Assembly: GCA_963711095.1 (NCBI GenBank)
Contig: CAVQCX010000028.1
Location: 24,241-88,240, forward strand
Source: CAVQCX01 sp963711095
Lineage (GTDB): Bacteria; Pseudomonadota; Gammaproteobacteria; Chromatiales; Chromatiaceae
DNA length: 64,000 bases
Direction: 5' to 3'
Part shown: positions 53,139-64,000 of the stretch, one piece after another
Position numbering within the stretch: the first letter of the stretch is position 1
Layout of the letters: the number at the start of each line of letters is the position of its first letter
Translations under genes and position numbers: made by a program
Notes under the pieces: generated by a model
Told to the model about the DNA's origin: nothing
What the model saw: the letters and a program-made list of their open reading frames with translations, nothing else
Databases searched by the model: none

Positions 53139-55811
53139 ATGGACGGCGCAGCGGATCTCTTCATCAGCTATCGCCACAAGGACGCCGGGCCCGTCGAAGC
53201 CTTGGTGGCGGCCCTGGAGCGCCAGGGACTCCGGGTCTGGATCGATCGCAGCGAGATCGCGGACGGCGCCAGCATCCAGCGGCGCATCGACCAGGGGCTC
53301 GCGCATGCCCGGGCCCTGCTCGCCTGGTACTCCAAGAGCTATCCGGCCTCCCGCGCCTGTCAGTGGGAGATCACCGCCGCGGTGATCGCCGCCCGGGCCG
53401 AGACCGCCCCGGTGCACCGGGTGCTGGTGGTCAACCCGGAGGCCGACGACCAGCACATCCTGCTCAACGAGGCGCGCGACGCCCGGCACTTCGCGCCCTC
53501 GGGCGACTGGGACGGCCTGGCCCGGTCCCTCGCCGAGGCCGTGCGTCCCATCACCGGACCCTTGGGGGCCCTGAGGTCCCTCGCGCGCCCCGCCTGGCAC
53601 GGCTGGCACGGACTGGGCTCCAACCGCTTCGTTGGCCGGGTCCCGGATCTGTGGCATATCCACGATGTGCTCTCGGCGGGGGACTTCGCCATCGTCTCGG
53701 GCATGCCCGCACCAGCTGCCGCCGGGCAGCTCGCCCAGGTCCGGGGCAGCGGGGGCATAGGCAAGTCCCTGCTCGCGGAGGAGTACGCCCTGCGCTTCGG
53801 GGCCTTCTGGCCGGGCGGAGTCTTCTGGCTGCGCGCCTACGGCCACAGCGACCGCGCCGACGAGAGCCGCGAGGCCCTGGCGGTGCGCCGCGAGTCCGAG
53901 TACCAGACCCAGCTCGGCCGCTTCGCCCTGGATCTGGGCATCGACATCGGCGACATGACCGATATGCAGCTCCAGGCCGCGCTGAGCCGGCGACTGGCGC
54001 AGCAGGGCGCCTCGGGCAGCGCGCCGCCCTATCTCTGGATCGTCGACGACCTGCCGGACTGTGACCGGGCCGAGCTGGAGCGCTGGCTCGCGCCCCAGCA
54101 GCAACGGTCAGACCCTGATCACCACCCGCTCTCGGCGCCACGACGGCTCGGGCGCGCCGATCGACCTGCGCCTCCTGGACCCCGCCTCGGCGCGGGACCT
54201 CCTCACTCGCGATTACCCGCCGGAGTCGGACGAGGAGGCGGCCGTCGTCGCCATCCTGGAGCGCCTGGCCGGCCACGCCCTGGCCCTGGACGTGGCCCAT
54301 GCCGCCTGCCGGCGCCAGGGTTACCGCGGATTCCTCGAGCGTCTGGAAAGACCGGATCGGGACGCCCTGGCCCTGGCGGCCGAGCTGGCGCCCGAGCTGC
54401 CGAGCGGGCACGACCCCGACATCGCCGCGACCTTTCTCTCCAGCATCCGAGAGTTGGGAGTCGAGGGGCTCGACTTCCTGCGCCTGGCGGCCCAGCTGTC
54501 CGCCGCCCCGGTTGAGCGGTGGCTGTTTGCCGGGTGTCTGGCCGAGGCCGACAGCCTGGAACAGACCGAGGCCGAGGACCGCGCGGACCGCGGCATGGGC
54601 GAGGCGATCGCCCTCTCACTGGCGGAGGAGGCATCAGGCGAGGCAGCCAGCGTGCACACCCTGATCGCCCGCACCGTCCGGTTCCGAGACACGTCCAGGG
54701 AGCGTCAAGGCGAGCTGCGCCGCGCGGCGGTTGGCGTCCTGAACCGCAGGTTGAGCGCGGTCGGGGATATCCGCAACCACGCCGTCCTGACCCATGCCCT
54801 GAGCCATGCTCAGCTGCTCGCGGAGGGCACCGACCAGGAGACCGAGGCCGGCCTGAGCCTCAAGGGTTGGCTCGGGCGCTACGAATTAGCGCGGGGTCGC
54901 TACCGGGCTGCACGGGGTTGGTACCAAGCAGGCTGCCGGGTGCCGTCGGGTGCTGGGCGAGGAGCACCCGGACACGCTGACCTCGATGGGCAACCTGGCC
55001 GAACGCTTGGGCCCAGGGGGACCTGTCGGGAGCGCGGGGGCTGCAGGAGCAGGTACTGGAGATCCGCCGTCGGGTGCTGGGCGAGGGACACCTGACCTCC
55101 GTCCACGCTGACCTCGATGAACAACCTGGCCGGGACGCTTCGGGCCCAGGGGGACCTGTCGGGGGCGCGGGGGCTGAGGAGCAGGTACTGGAGATCCGCC
55201 GCCGGGTGCTGGGCGAGGAGCACCCGGACACGCTGACCTCGATGAACAACCTGGCCGGGACGCTTCGGGCCCAGGGGGACCTGTCGGGAGCGCGGGGGCT
55301 GCAGGAGCAGGTACTGGAGATCTGCCGTCGGGTGCTGGGCGAGGAGCATCCGTCCACGCTGACCTCGATGAACAACCTGGCCGGGACGCTTCGGGCCCAG
55401 GGGGACCTGTCGGGAGCGCGGGGGCTGCAGGAGCAGGTACTGGAGATCTGCCGCCGGGTGCTGGGCGAGGAGCATCCGTCCACGCTGACCTCGATGAACA
55501 ACCTGGCCGGGACGCTTGGGGCCCAGGGGGACCTGTCGGGAGCGCGTGCGCTGCATGAGCAGGTACTGGAGATCCGCCGTCGGGTGCTGGGCGAGGAGCA
55601 CCCGGACACATCGATCTCCGCGTTCAACCTGTTCGCGACATTGCTCGGGTTTGACGACGAAGTAGCAGCGAAGATCTTCACCGATCATCTCGCCTGGCTC
55701 CTGGAGCGCGACCCGGCCGGGCTCGGTGCCGATCAGCGAACAATCCAGGGCCAGCTGAAGGGCTGGCTGAGCCGGGGGGCGGGCAGTCCGTCCGGCTCCG
55801 CGGGCAGCTGA
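53139..55811 (+). pseudogene. TIR-STAND (NB-ARC-like) NTPase-TPR protein, frameshifted
   Basis: About 890 aa when frames are joined. TIR domain: LFISYRHKDAGPVEALVAAL, WYSKSYPASRACQWEITAAV with the Glu in CQWE. STAND NTPase: P-loop RGSGGIGKSLLAEEYALRFG, LWIVDDLPD and LITTRSRRHDG. C-terminal TPRs of 42 residues with HPSTLTSMNNLAGTLRAQGD. Frame breaks: an extra C in the run at 54093-54096, another indel near 54940, and indels in the second TPR unit (55074-55205). Such proteins sense through the TPRs, oligomerise on ATP binding and switch on the TIR NADase. The frameshifts may be sequence errors or decay. Confidence 0.82.
54950..55700 (+). repeat. 126 bp TPR-coding direct repeats
   Basis: Units begin GTGCTGGGCGAG at 54950, 55074, 55206, 55332, 55458 and 55584. 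The last spacings are exactly 126 bp and the copies are nearly identical; the first two (124 and 132 bp) carry indels. Confidence 0.93.
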
Positions 55812-55946
55812 TCCGCTGAGGGTCCCCGCGCATCCGCCGAAGCCTGATCCACAGGGAAGTGCCATGACCCCCGAGCCCATAACACCGACACCTGATTTGC
55901 CCAGGAAGCCCGTTCGACCAACGACCCTCACAAGGAGTGGACAGCC

Positions 55947-56739
55947 ATGGCCTACAAGGCGCTTTGCATCGGTATCAACGATTATCCCGGCACGCAGAAT
56001 GATCTGTCCGGCTGCGTGAACGACGCCCAGGATTGGGCCGCGGAAGCTCAAGGGGCGCGGCTACGCGGTGGACATGTTGCTCGACGCGGCAGCGACCCAT
56101 GCGGCGATGTCCGACGCAATGGGTGGTCTCATCGACGGGGCGCGGTCCGGTGACACCCTGGTGCTCACCTACTCGGGTCACGGGACCTGGGTGCCGGATA
56201 GCTCCGGCGACGAGCCCGACGGCCGCGACGAGGCGCTCTGCCCCTACGATATCGGCACCGTCGGACCCCTGCTGGACGACGACATCCATGCACTGTTCGA
56301 CCGCCGCGTCCCCGGCGTGCGCATCCTGTTGATCTCAGACAGCTGTCATTCGGGCTCGGTGACCCGCGGTGCCGAGGACGACCTCGACCCGGGTGGCGCG
56401 CGGGTCCGTTTCCTGCCCCTCTCTGCCTGGATGTCGGCCTCCGATCTTCCTCCAGCCGTTGCCCGGCCGCCAAAGGTGGTCAGCGGCCTCAAGCGCACCG
56501 GCGGCGACCTGCTGCTGGCCGGCTGCCAGGACACCGAGTACAGCTACGACACCAGCTTCCGCGGCCGCCCCAACGGTGCCTTCACCTATTACGCGCTCAA
56601 GACCCTGCGCGAGCAGAAGCCGGCGAGCTACGACGCTTGGCTCAACGCCATCCGCGGCTATCTGCCGAGCAGCCGGCTGCCCCAGTCACCGCAGATCCTG
56701 GGCTCGGCTCAGGCACGCAGGTTCAAGGTGCTCGAATGA
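55947..56739 (+). pseudogene. Caspase-like (peptidase C14) protein, one-base frameshift
   Basis: About 263 aa. It starts MAYKALCIGINDYPGTQNDL after AAGGAG. The catalytic His is in TLVLTYSGHGTWVPD and the catalytic Cys in ILLISDSCHSGSVTRG, the metacaspase/orthocaspase dyad. PNGAFTYYALKTL is another caspase-fold block. The frame shifts between DWAAE and YAVDMLLD; an extra A at 56043-56046 (GGAAGCTC for GGAGCTC) explains it. Bacterial caspase-like proteases act as death effectors or as activators of partner effectors. It lies between the TIR-STAND gene and the hydrolase-CHAT gene. Confidence 0.87.
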
Positions 56740-57068
56740 GCGCGGGTCGCCGTGAATCGCGTGTCCCGAGCGCCCTCGGGTCGCGGAGGCTGTGCTGGGA
56801 AGAATTCGGGATGGGGGAGTGATGGCGAGATCAACGGATTCGTTCTTGTCAGACCCCTCACCCCGACCCTCTCCCGGTGGGCGAGGGGGCGTGGCAGCGG
56901 GGGCTGGAGGCGTCTTCGCGTCTTGCGCGGTGGTGCTTCGGGAGAGCGGAGCCGAGGCGCGTTAGGCGGAGGGTCTTCGCCGATGCGATTCGCCGCACGG
57001 TCCAGTAGCGGAAGGCCTTGCCAATACATGATCCGAATACTCACAGGTTCTCATAGGAGAAAGCCGTA
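56740..57068. other. Intergenic gap inside the island, with dispersed repeat
   Basis: 329 bp without a gene. A repeat CCCCTCACCCCGACCCTCTC then CCGGTGGGCGAGGGG (56853-56887) is the inverse of copies at 35345 and 38226. Its presence could disturb cotranscription of the downstream genes. Confidence 0.6.
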
Positions 57069-60000
57069 ATGGCCGACAAGAAGGAAGAGTCCTCGCAGAT
57101 CCAGCTTGCCCTGCCCGGGACCCGGGTGAAGGCCGAGCACAGATCCCTGCCGCGCCTGCTTCAGGACGGTACCCGGTCCGGGGAGGGCATAGCGGATCCC
57201 TTCCTCGGTGGCGTCGTTGGCGTCCGCGAGGTGTTTCGAGCTCGCGGCCACCGCCCGCGGCGAGCCGGGAGAGCAGGTCCGGGAGGCCCTCGCCGGCGAC
57301 GCCCTGCTCGCCTTGGAGGCCGCGGATGGGACGACGCTCTTTGTCCGCGCCGACAAGCTGCGCGCGGACCTGGAGCGGCTGTTTCCGGACGAGGTCCAGC
57401 CCGGGCAGCTGGATATCTCGGTGCTGCGCGATAGGGCGGGCGCCGCGCGGGGCCTGGGAGACTGGCTCTGGTCCAGGCTGTCGGTGCTGGAGCTCGGCAA
57501 GGACGCGATCATCGACGCCGCCCGCGACAAGGCGATCGAGTGGGCGCGGGAGAAGTTCGGCGACCAGGTGCAAGAGGTCGTGGAGGCCGGAGTCTCCTGG
57601 CTGGGCGCCAAGGCCCTGATGTGGGCCATCGAGTCGCAGCTCGCCGGGGAGCCGGGACTGTACCGCTGGAAGGGTGAAGCGCTGCAGCTCGGTGACCGGC
57701 TGACGCCGGACGGCGAGGAGCTGCGGCGGGACGCCGAGGCCGGGGCCGTGCTGCTGTTCATCCACGGCACCGGCTCGCACACCTACGGAGGGTTCAAGGA
57801 CCTGTACTCGGCGGGCTCCCGCGACGACTGGGACCAGCTCACTCTGCCGTTCCAGGGCAGGATCTACGGCTTCGAGCACCGCACCTTCTCCGAGAGCCCC
57901 ATCGACAACGCGCTCATGCTGGCCAAGGCCCTGCCCAAGGGGGCCAGGCTGTCCGTCGTCACCCACTCCCGCGGCGGTCTGGTGGGCGACCTGCTCTGCC
58001 TGGGCGGGCTGGACGAGGAGCTTATCCGGGCCTATCGGCGCGATGCGCCCGCCGGCGAGGACGAGAAGCCCTGGCAGAAGACCGTCCGGGAGCAGGTGGC
58101 CGCCGAGGAGCAGCAGAAGCTGCGGGATCTGCGCGACCTGCTGAACGCGAAGGCCTTCCTGATCGACCGCTATGTCCGGGTGGCCTGTCCGGCCGAGGGG
58201 ACGACCCTGCTCTCGGACAACCTGGACCTGTTCCTGTCCGGTCTGCTCTCGCTGACGAACAAGCTGGTCGGGGCAGTCGCCGGCCCGGGGGCGAGCCCGG
58301 TGCTCTCGGCATTCAAGCGCATCGTGCTGGAGATCGCCGACAAGCGCATGGACCCGCGGCTGGTGCCGGGCATCGAGGCCATGCTCGCCGACGCGCCCAT
58401 GGCCGCGCTGCTGGCCTGGGCACCGCGCAAGCAGGGCATCCGCATGGCGGTCATCGCCGGCGACATCGAGATGGAGGCCGGCTTCTTCAAGCGCATCGGC
58501 GTGATGTTCACCGACTGGATGTTCTTTGATGGCGCCAAGAACGATCTGGTGGTGGACACCACGTCCATGTACGGCGGCCTGGCGTCGCGCGGCACCCTGG
58601 GTCTGTTCGACGACGGCCCGGAGGTGAACCACTTCCACTACTTCCGCAACTCCCGGACTCGGGTGGCGGTGCGCGACTGGCTGACCGATGAGGAGCCCGA
58701 GGCCCTGGCGGGATTCGAGCGATCGGTGTCGTTGCGCGAGCCGACGCCCGCAGGAAGTGGAGGCGCAGACCGCCCGCCGGGGGGCGGCGCGCGGCGAGGC
58801 GCCCGCGGGCGGCCGGCCGGTCGCCATCCTGCTGCCGGGAATCATGGGCTCCCACCTGAGGATTCCCGGCTCCCGTGGTGGCCACCGCATCTGGCTCGAT
58901 CCGCTCGACCTGATCCGCGGCGGGCTGGACGAGATCCGCTACGGCCGTGATGGGGTGGAGCCGGACGGATTGTTCGAGATGTTCTACGGCGATCTGGCCA
59001 GGCATCTGGAGGACAGCCACCAGGTCGTGCGCTTTCCATACGACTGGCGCGTGCCGATCGAGGACAGCGCCGACGGGCTCGCCGAGGTGGTGCGGGAGCA
59101 GCTGAGAGACAACCCCGGCCTGCCGGTGCGTCTGCTCGCCCACAGCATGGGTGGTCTGGTGGTCCGCGCCATGATCTCCAAGCATGCGCAGGTGTGGGCG
59201 GACATCGTCGCCCGGGAGGGTGGGCGGCTTGTCATGCTGGGCACGCCCAACAACGGCTCGCACCTCATGGTGCAGACCTTGCTGGGTAAGGCCGACACGG
59301 TCCGGATGCTGGCGCGCATCGACGCCAAGCACCACCTGCAAGGCGTCCTGGACATAGTCGGGGGCTTTCCGGGTGCGTTGCAGCTGCTGCCGCGGCCGGG
59401 CTTCAAGGACCGGGGCGAGACCGAGAAGGACTATTTTCAGGACAGCCTGTGGCGGGACAAGTACAAGCCCCTCGCCAAGGACCGCTGGCTCGGCGACGGT
59501 GTGGTCGCCACCCCGTCGGCGAGTGCCTTGGCCGGTGCGTCGGCATTCTGGCAGACCGTGTTGCCCCGGAACGAGATACCGAGCCCCGAGCGCGTGGCCT
59601 ACGTCTTCGGCCAGTCCGAGGACACCCCTTGTGGGCTGCAGGTGGTGGGTGAGGGAAAGGCTTCGCGGCTGAAGATCGAATTCACGACCGAGGGTGACGG
59701 CTCGGTCACCTGGGCCTCGGGGCGCCTTGACAATCTGCATCATCCGCAAGATCCGCAGCGGGACCGCTGCTGGTACATGCCGGAGAGCCACGGTGACCTC
59801 ACCCGCACCGAAAAGCACTTCGACGCGATCGTCGATCTGCTGGAAAAGGGCACTACGGACAACCTCGGTCGCCTGCCGGTGTCGCGCGGCCTGGCCGCAC
59901 CCACCCGCCTGGTCGATGCCGGGCCAGTGCTCTACCCCACGCCCGAGGATCTCGCCCGCAGCATCTACGGCGGCAAGCCCAAGCGCCGCTCGGTAACGGG

Positions 60001-63000
60001 CAAGCGCCGGGTGCTCAGGGTCAGGGTCCGTGCGATGGACCTTCTCCACGCCCAGCTGCCGGTCATGTGCGGCCATTACGTGGGGGACCCGATCTCCGGC
60101 GCCGAGAAGATCATCGACCAGCTGGTCGGGGGCGCACTCGGCCAGCGGGAGCGTCTGGGGGTGTACGCCACGGAGATAGGTACCAGCGCCGTGGTGCTCA
60201 GTCACAAGACCCGGGAGGAGGTCCTGCGCGGTACCGGCAAGGGGGCTGTCATCGTCGGTCTGGGCGAGTTCGACAACCTGTCCCTCGCCCGGATCACCGA
60301 GACCGTCCGCGCCGGGGTGCTGCGCCTGCTGCTACACAGCCGTGATTTCATGTCCAGGAACGGCTCGGCGTCGGGTGCAGAGCCCCAGGGTCTGAAGCTT
60401 GCCAGTCTGCTCATCGGGCAGAATTCCACCACCTTCATCAGTGTGCAGGACTCCATCGACGCCATCGTGCTCGGGGTGTGCGAGGCCAACCGGCAGTACG
60501 CAGAGGCCACGGGCTCGGATCTCAGGGTGACCGACCTGGAGCTCCTCGAGCTGTATCTGGATACGGCGATCACTGCCGCCCACGCAGTCGTCAGCTTGCC
60601 CGAGCGTCTGGAGAAGGAGCTACGGCGGCTCGCGGCGCAGATCGACCCGGCCCGGGAGCTCATCCAGGGGGAAGGTGTGCTCCAGCGGCTGGACGTCAGT
60701 GCCGCCACGGACTACTGGCCGCGGCTCATCGTCACCGACGCCGATCGGACGGAAGCGCCTTGCCCGCCGAACTGTTATCAGGTGCACAGGGTCTCGCCGA
60801 TCCCCGACGAGGTCCTCGGAGCGCTGCTGAAGGAAGCGGGTTGCCCGCCGCCGGATGCCACAGGTGGGGAGGAAGGCGGGACCACTGCGGACGGCACCGG
60901 CGCAGGGCGCAGGAGTCGCTCCGGTCCCCGGGTCGCCGAGCGGCTCAAGTACGTCTACCTCTCCGAGCGTGCGCGGGCCGAAGCCCTGGTGCTCCAACGC
61001 CAAACGGGACTGGTCGAGGAGCTGATCAGGAGCGCAATCCGTTTCGACACCTTCAACCGCGACATCTCCCACACCCTGTTTCATCTCACGGTGCCAGTCC
61101 AGTTCAAGGCTGCCGCGCGGCAGACCGAGAACCTTGTGCTGGTGGTGGACGGATACACCGCCAACCTGCCCTGGGAGATGCTGGTGGTGGACGACCGGCC
61201 CATGGTGCTCGGCACCCGGATGGTCCGCCAGCTGGTGTCCGGTGACTACCGCCAGGTGGTCCGAACCACCCTGACGCGTACCGCCTGCGTCATCGGCAAT
61301 CCGTCCACCGAGGGCTATTACGACCACTTCGGCGGCAACCGACCGGAGACCGGCGAGACCGCGCTGCAGTCCCTGTCGGCGGCCGTGGAGGAGGCAGCGG
61401 CGGTGCGGGATACCCTTGAAAAGGCGGGCTACGCCGTGGAGCTCTGTCCGCCCGACAGAGGGGCCCTGGATGTCCTTAACCTGCTGTTCAAGAAGCCTTA
61501 CCGCGTGCTGATGATCGCCGCCCACGGCGTGTTCGCCGCGACGGCGAAAGGAGGCCAGCCGCGGACCGGCGTCGTACTCTCCGACGGTGTGCTGCTCACC
61601 GCCGCCGAGATCGGCCAGATGGAGATCGTGCCTGAAGTGGTCTTCCTCAACTGCTGCCATCTGGGCCAGATCGACGCCTCGAGCTACAACCGCCTCGCCT
61701 CCAGTATCTCGAGGGAGCTGATCGAGATGGGGGTGCGCTGCGTGGTGGCCGCCGGCTGGGCCGTCAACGATAAGGCGGCCAGCCTGTTCTCCGAGACCTT
61801 CTTCTCCGCCCTGGTGCAGGACAAAAAGCCGTTCGGTGAAGCGGTATGGACCGCGCGCAAGACGGTCTACGAGCAGTTTCCCTACCTCAATACCTGGGGC
61901 GCCTATCAGGCCTACGGCGACCCCGGCTATGTGCTCGATCCGACCCGCGAGTCCGCGACCCGAAAAGATGGATGGCGTCCTGTGGCGCCCGAGGAGCTCA
62001 TCCAGGGCCTACGTGGCATCAAGTGCGATGAGAAAGTGGGGCTGCAGGGCACTGTCGAGGCGGTGGAGCGCCTGCTCCGAAAGGCCCCCGCGACCTGGCG
62101 GGATCTGCCCGAGATACAGGCAGTGCTCGGTGAGGTCTACGGCGATTTGGGGCCCGCAGGCTTCGATCTCGCCAGCCGTGCCTATCTGCGCGGCATCGCC
62201 GAGGAGGACAGGAAGGGTCGGGTGCCCGTGACGGCCATAGAGCAGCTGGCCAACCTGGAGGCACGGGAAGGGGAATGGCGTGGCGGCCCGGAGGGCGTCC
62301 GGCTTGTCGATCGGGCGATCGATCGGCTGAACAGCCTTCTGGCGGCCACCGGGCCTACCCTGGTCGAGCCCGCCCAGTCGCCGCAGGCCCCTTCGCGGCC
62401 TAACGCGGAGCGCTGGTCCATGCTGGGCAGCGCCTACAAGCGCAAGGCCACCTTGCTGGGGCGACAGGGGAAGCCCTGGTCCCGGGTGCGGGAACTTCTG
62501 GAGAAGAGCCGCAGTGCCTACGCCCAGGCGGCACCCAAGATCGAGTCTGCCGACTTCGATCCCTATTCCATCATCAACGAGCTGCAGCTGGACGGCCTGC
62601 TGGGCTCGACTGTGCCCGTGCAGGAGTTGGAGAAGCGCGCCCGGCATTGTCAGGAGGTCGCACGGAGAAGGTTCGCCGAAACCTATGGGTTCTTCGACGC
62701 CGTCATGGCGGCGGATGCCGAAGTGGCCATCCGGCTGATCGACGGCTCGCTGGCCAAGAGTGTCGAGGAGCTGAAGCGGATCTACGAGGAGGCAGTGACC
62801 CAGGTGCCGACCGGGGCCCGGCAGTTCGACTCAGTCGTGAGGCAGTTGCGCCTGATGGGCGATTGGCTCGAAGCGCGTTCTCGGGACTCGCAGGAAAAGA
62901 GAGACGCTGAGAACGCAACAGCGTTGCGTGAGCTGGCCGGGAGCCTGGATCCGCAGGCGCCGGCCGAAGCATCACACAGCGCCATCAAGTCGCCTGCCGG

Positions 63001-63085
63001 CGGGAAGCGCAAGGGAGCCGGGCGAGGTGGTCCCAAACCGCCGGCGCGAAAGGGAAGGAATCCGAGCTCGAAGAAGGAGAGCTGA
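57069..63085 (+). pseudogene. Giant double alpha/beta-hydrolase-CHAT-TPR fusion, two frameshifts
   Basis: About 2004 aa after correction, starting at ATG 57069 after AGGAG. Hydrolase 1: VLLFIHGTGSHTYGG and nucleophile LSVVTHSRGGLVGDLL. Hydrolase 2, LCAT/lipase-like: VAILLPGIMGSHLRIPG and LLAHSMGGLVVRAM. A middle domain (GAVIVGLGEFDNLSLARITE) resembles the macro-like N-domain of M17 peptidases. CHAT protease: VLMIAAHGVFAATAKGG (His) and EVVFLNCCHLGQID (Cys). Then a helical TPR-like part and a Lys/Arg-rich tail. Breaks: an extra T at 57234-57236 (REVF to ELAATARGEPG) and an extra C at 58747-58749 (REPTP to QEVEAQTARRG). The last frame alone, 58.7-63.1 kb, is open for over 1450 codons. Two genes joined by error is less likely, since no stop or start lies at the joins. 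Confidence 0.78.
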
Positions 63086-63192
63086 TGGATCACCGGCTAC
63101 GATCTTCCCGACGCGGCGGCTCGTTGCGGCGATGAGATCGTGCCGCTGCGAAGCGAGGCATTGAATAAGTCGAAAAACACGGAGGAATCACC

Positions 63193-64000
63193 ATGAGCAA
63201 GATCATCATCGGCATCCACGGGCTGGCCAACAAGCCGCCGAAGGACGTCCTGGCAGACGCCTGGCGCAAGGCGATCGCCGAGGGACTCAAGAAGAATCTC
63301 GAGATCGCCAACCCCCAATTCGAATTTCGCCTGGTCTACTGGGCGGATCTGCTCTACAAGAATCCGCTTCACGAGGACACCAACTTCAGCTTCGACTCGC
63401 TCTACAACGACGAGCCCTATGTCCCCGCCGACGACGGGGCGCTCAAGACCTATAAAGAAGGGTGGGCCGACGACGCCCCCGTCCGGGGCGGCAGCCTCGT
63501 CGGCGCCGGGGTGGATCAGCTCAAGCGGCACTTCGGCATGGATGGGCTGGCGGACTGGGTACTCGGAAAGGTCGCGAAGGATCTGGCGTTCTACTACGAT
63601 CCGCACCGCGAGATTCTCGGTCGGGACGGCCGGCTGGCGCCTGCCTCAAGAGTGCTGTGTACGCAGCTGCACGAGGAGCTCCTGGCCGAGAGGGACAAGG
63701 AGATGATGCTCATCGCCCATTCCATGGGCTCCATCATCGCCTACGATACGCTGCGCGATCTGGGACGCGATGCGCCCAGCCAGGTGCAGGTCGAGGAGCT
63801 GGTGACCATCGGCTCGCCGCTCGGGCTTCCCCACGTCAAGCACGAGATCCAAGAGGAGCGCGACTACGACCCTCGGGTGCGCACGCCTACCATCGTCACC
63901 GGCAGCTGGACCAATTTCGCGGATCGCAAGGACCCGGTCGCCGCCGATCCCCATCTTGCCGATGACTACGAGGCGAACAAGACAGGAATAAGGGTGCAGG
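63193..64000 (+). CDS. Alpha/beta-hydrolase, partial at the right edge
   Basis: At least 269 aa, still open at the window end. It starts MSKIIIGIHGLANKPPKD after GGAGGA, so the oxyanion HG lies near the N-terminus. The nucleophile is in MMLIAHSMGSIIAYDTL. IGSPLGLPHVKHEI follows, as in serine esterases acting on lipids or esters. It is a third hydrolase of the cluster, 108 bp after the CHAT gene. The shared GHSMG-type architecture with the giant protein suggests a stand-alone effector or partner. Substrate unknown. Confidence 0.85.
   Translation, partial: MSKIIIGIHGLANKPPKDVLADAWRKAIAEGLKKNLEIANPQFEFRLVYWADLLYKNPLHEDTNFSFDSLYNDEPYVPADDGALKTYKEGWADDAPVRGGSLVGAGVDQLKRHFGMDGLADWVLGKVAKDLAFYYDPHREILGRDGRLAPASRVLCTQLHEELLAERDKEMMLIAHSMGSIIAYDTLRDLGRDAPSQVQVEELVTIGSPLGLPHVKHEIQEERDYDPRVRTPTIVTGSWTNFADRKDPVAADPHLADDYEANKTGIRVQ

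Noticed and set aside
54860..56051. Minus-strand ORFs with repeats around the TPR region
   Set aside because: Shadows of the 126 bp TPR repeats on the plus strand.

Overview
The window is GC-rich DNA from a gammaproteobacterium, most likely a sulfur-oxidising or phototrophic member of the Chromatiales/Ectothiorhodospiraceae type. The housekeeping order mltD, yafS-like methyltransferase, rnhA, dnaQ and the order pyrG, kdsA, eno, ftsB, ispD, ispF, truD, surE, pcm, yqaA, nlpD, rpoS are classic for gammaproteobacteria. A Gly/Tyr/Trp-rich exported protein of the sulfur globule type, a cbb3 oxidase operon under an FNR-type site, and an operon for the osmolyte N-acetylglutaminylglutamine amide (NAGGN) fit a halotolerant sulfur bacterium living across an oxic/anoxic gradient. 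The taxonomic placement is inference.

Layout. 0-5.3 kb: end of an oligopeptide ABC ATPase, mltD, methyltransferase, rnhA, dnaQ (with a heptamer repeat in its leader). 5.3-12.6 kb, minus strand: fixH, ccoG, a small membrane protein, ccoNOQP, fnr and a sulfur-globule-like gene, with two FNR boxes and two clear intrinsic terminators. 12.8-24.2 kb: the pyrG to rpoS block. 24.4-31.4 kb: Mth938-like protein, alaC, hom, then a degraded stretch with structured repeats, a Fis-type HTH remnant, a broken vapC, a Uma2-like gene and a stump of thrC. 31.6-35.1 kb: a very large enzyme resembling PPi-type PEP carboxykinase. 35.5-45 kb: a graveyard of defence and toxin-antitoxin modules (three hsdM pieces, two hsdR 5' pieces, truncated SIR2, broken Fic, three nucleotidyltransferase modules, RecQ HRDC remnant). 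45.9-50.5 kb: NAGGN operon. 51.2-64 kb: a co-directional island of TIR, pYEATS-TIR, lectin-like, TIR-STAND-TPR, caspase-like, double hydrolase-CHAT and alpha/beta-hydrolase genes. This is the most interesting part and looks like a multi-effector, NTP-dependent conflict (abortive-infection type) system.

Two themes run through the window. First, at least nine genes, including normally essential kdsA, are interrupted by small indels, mostly one base in short homopolymers. This suggests base-level sequence error as much as biological decay, so broken genes should be read with that caution. Second, small palindromic elements recur. Their flanks are conserved while their stem arms change in a compensating way, and some sit inside hsdM reading frames without breaking them.
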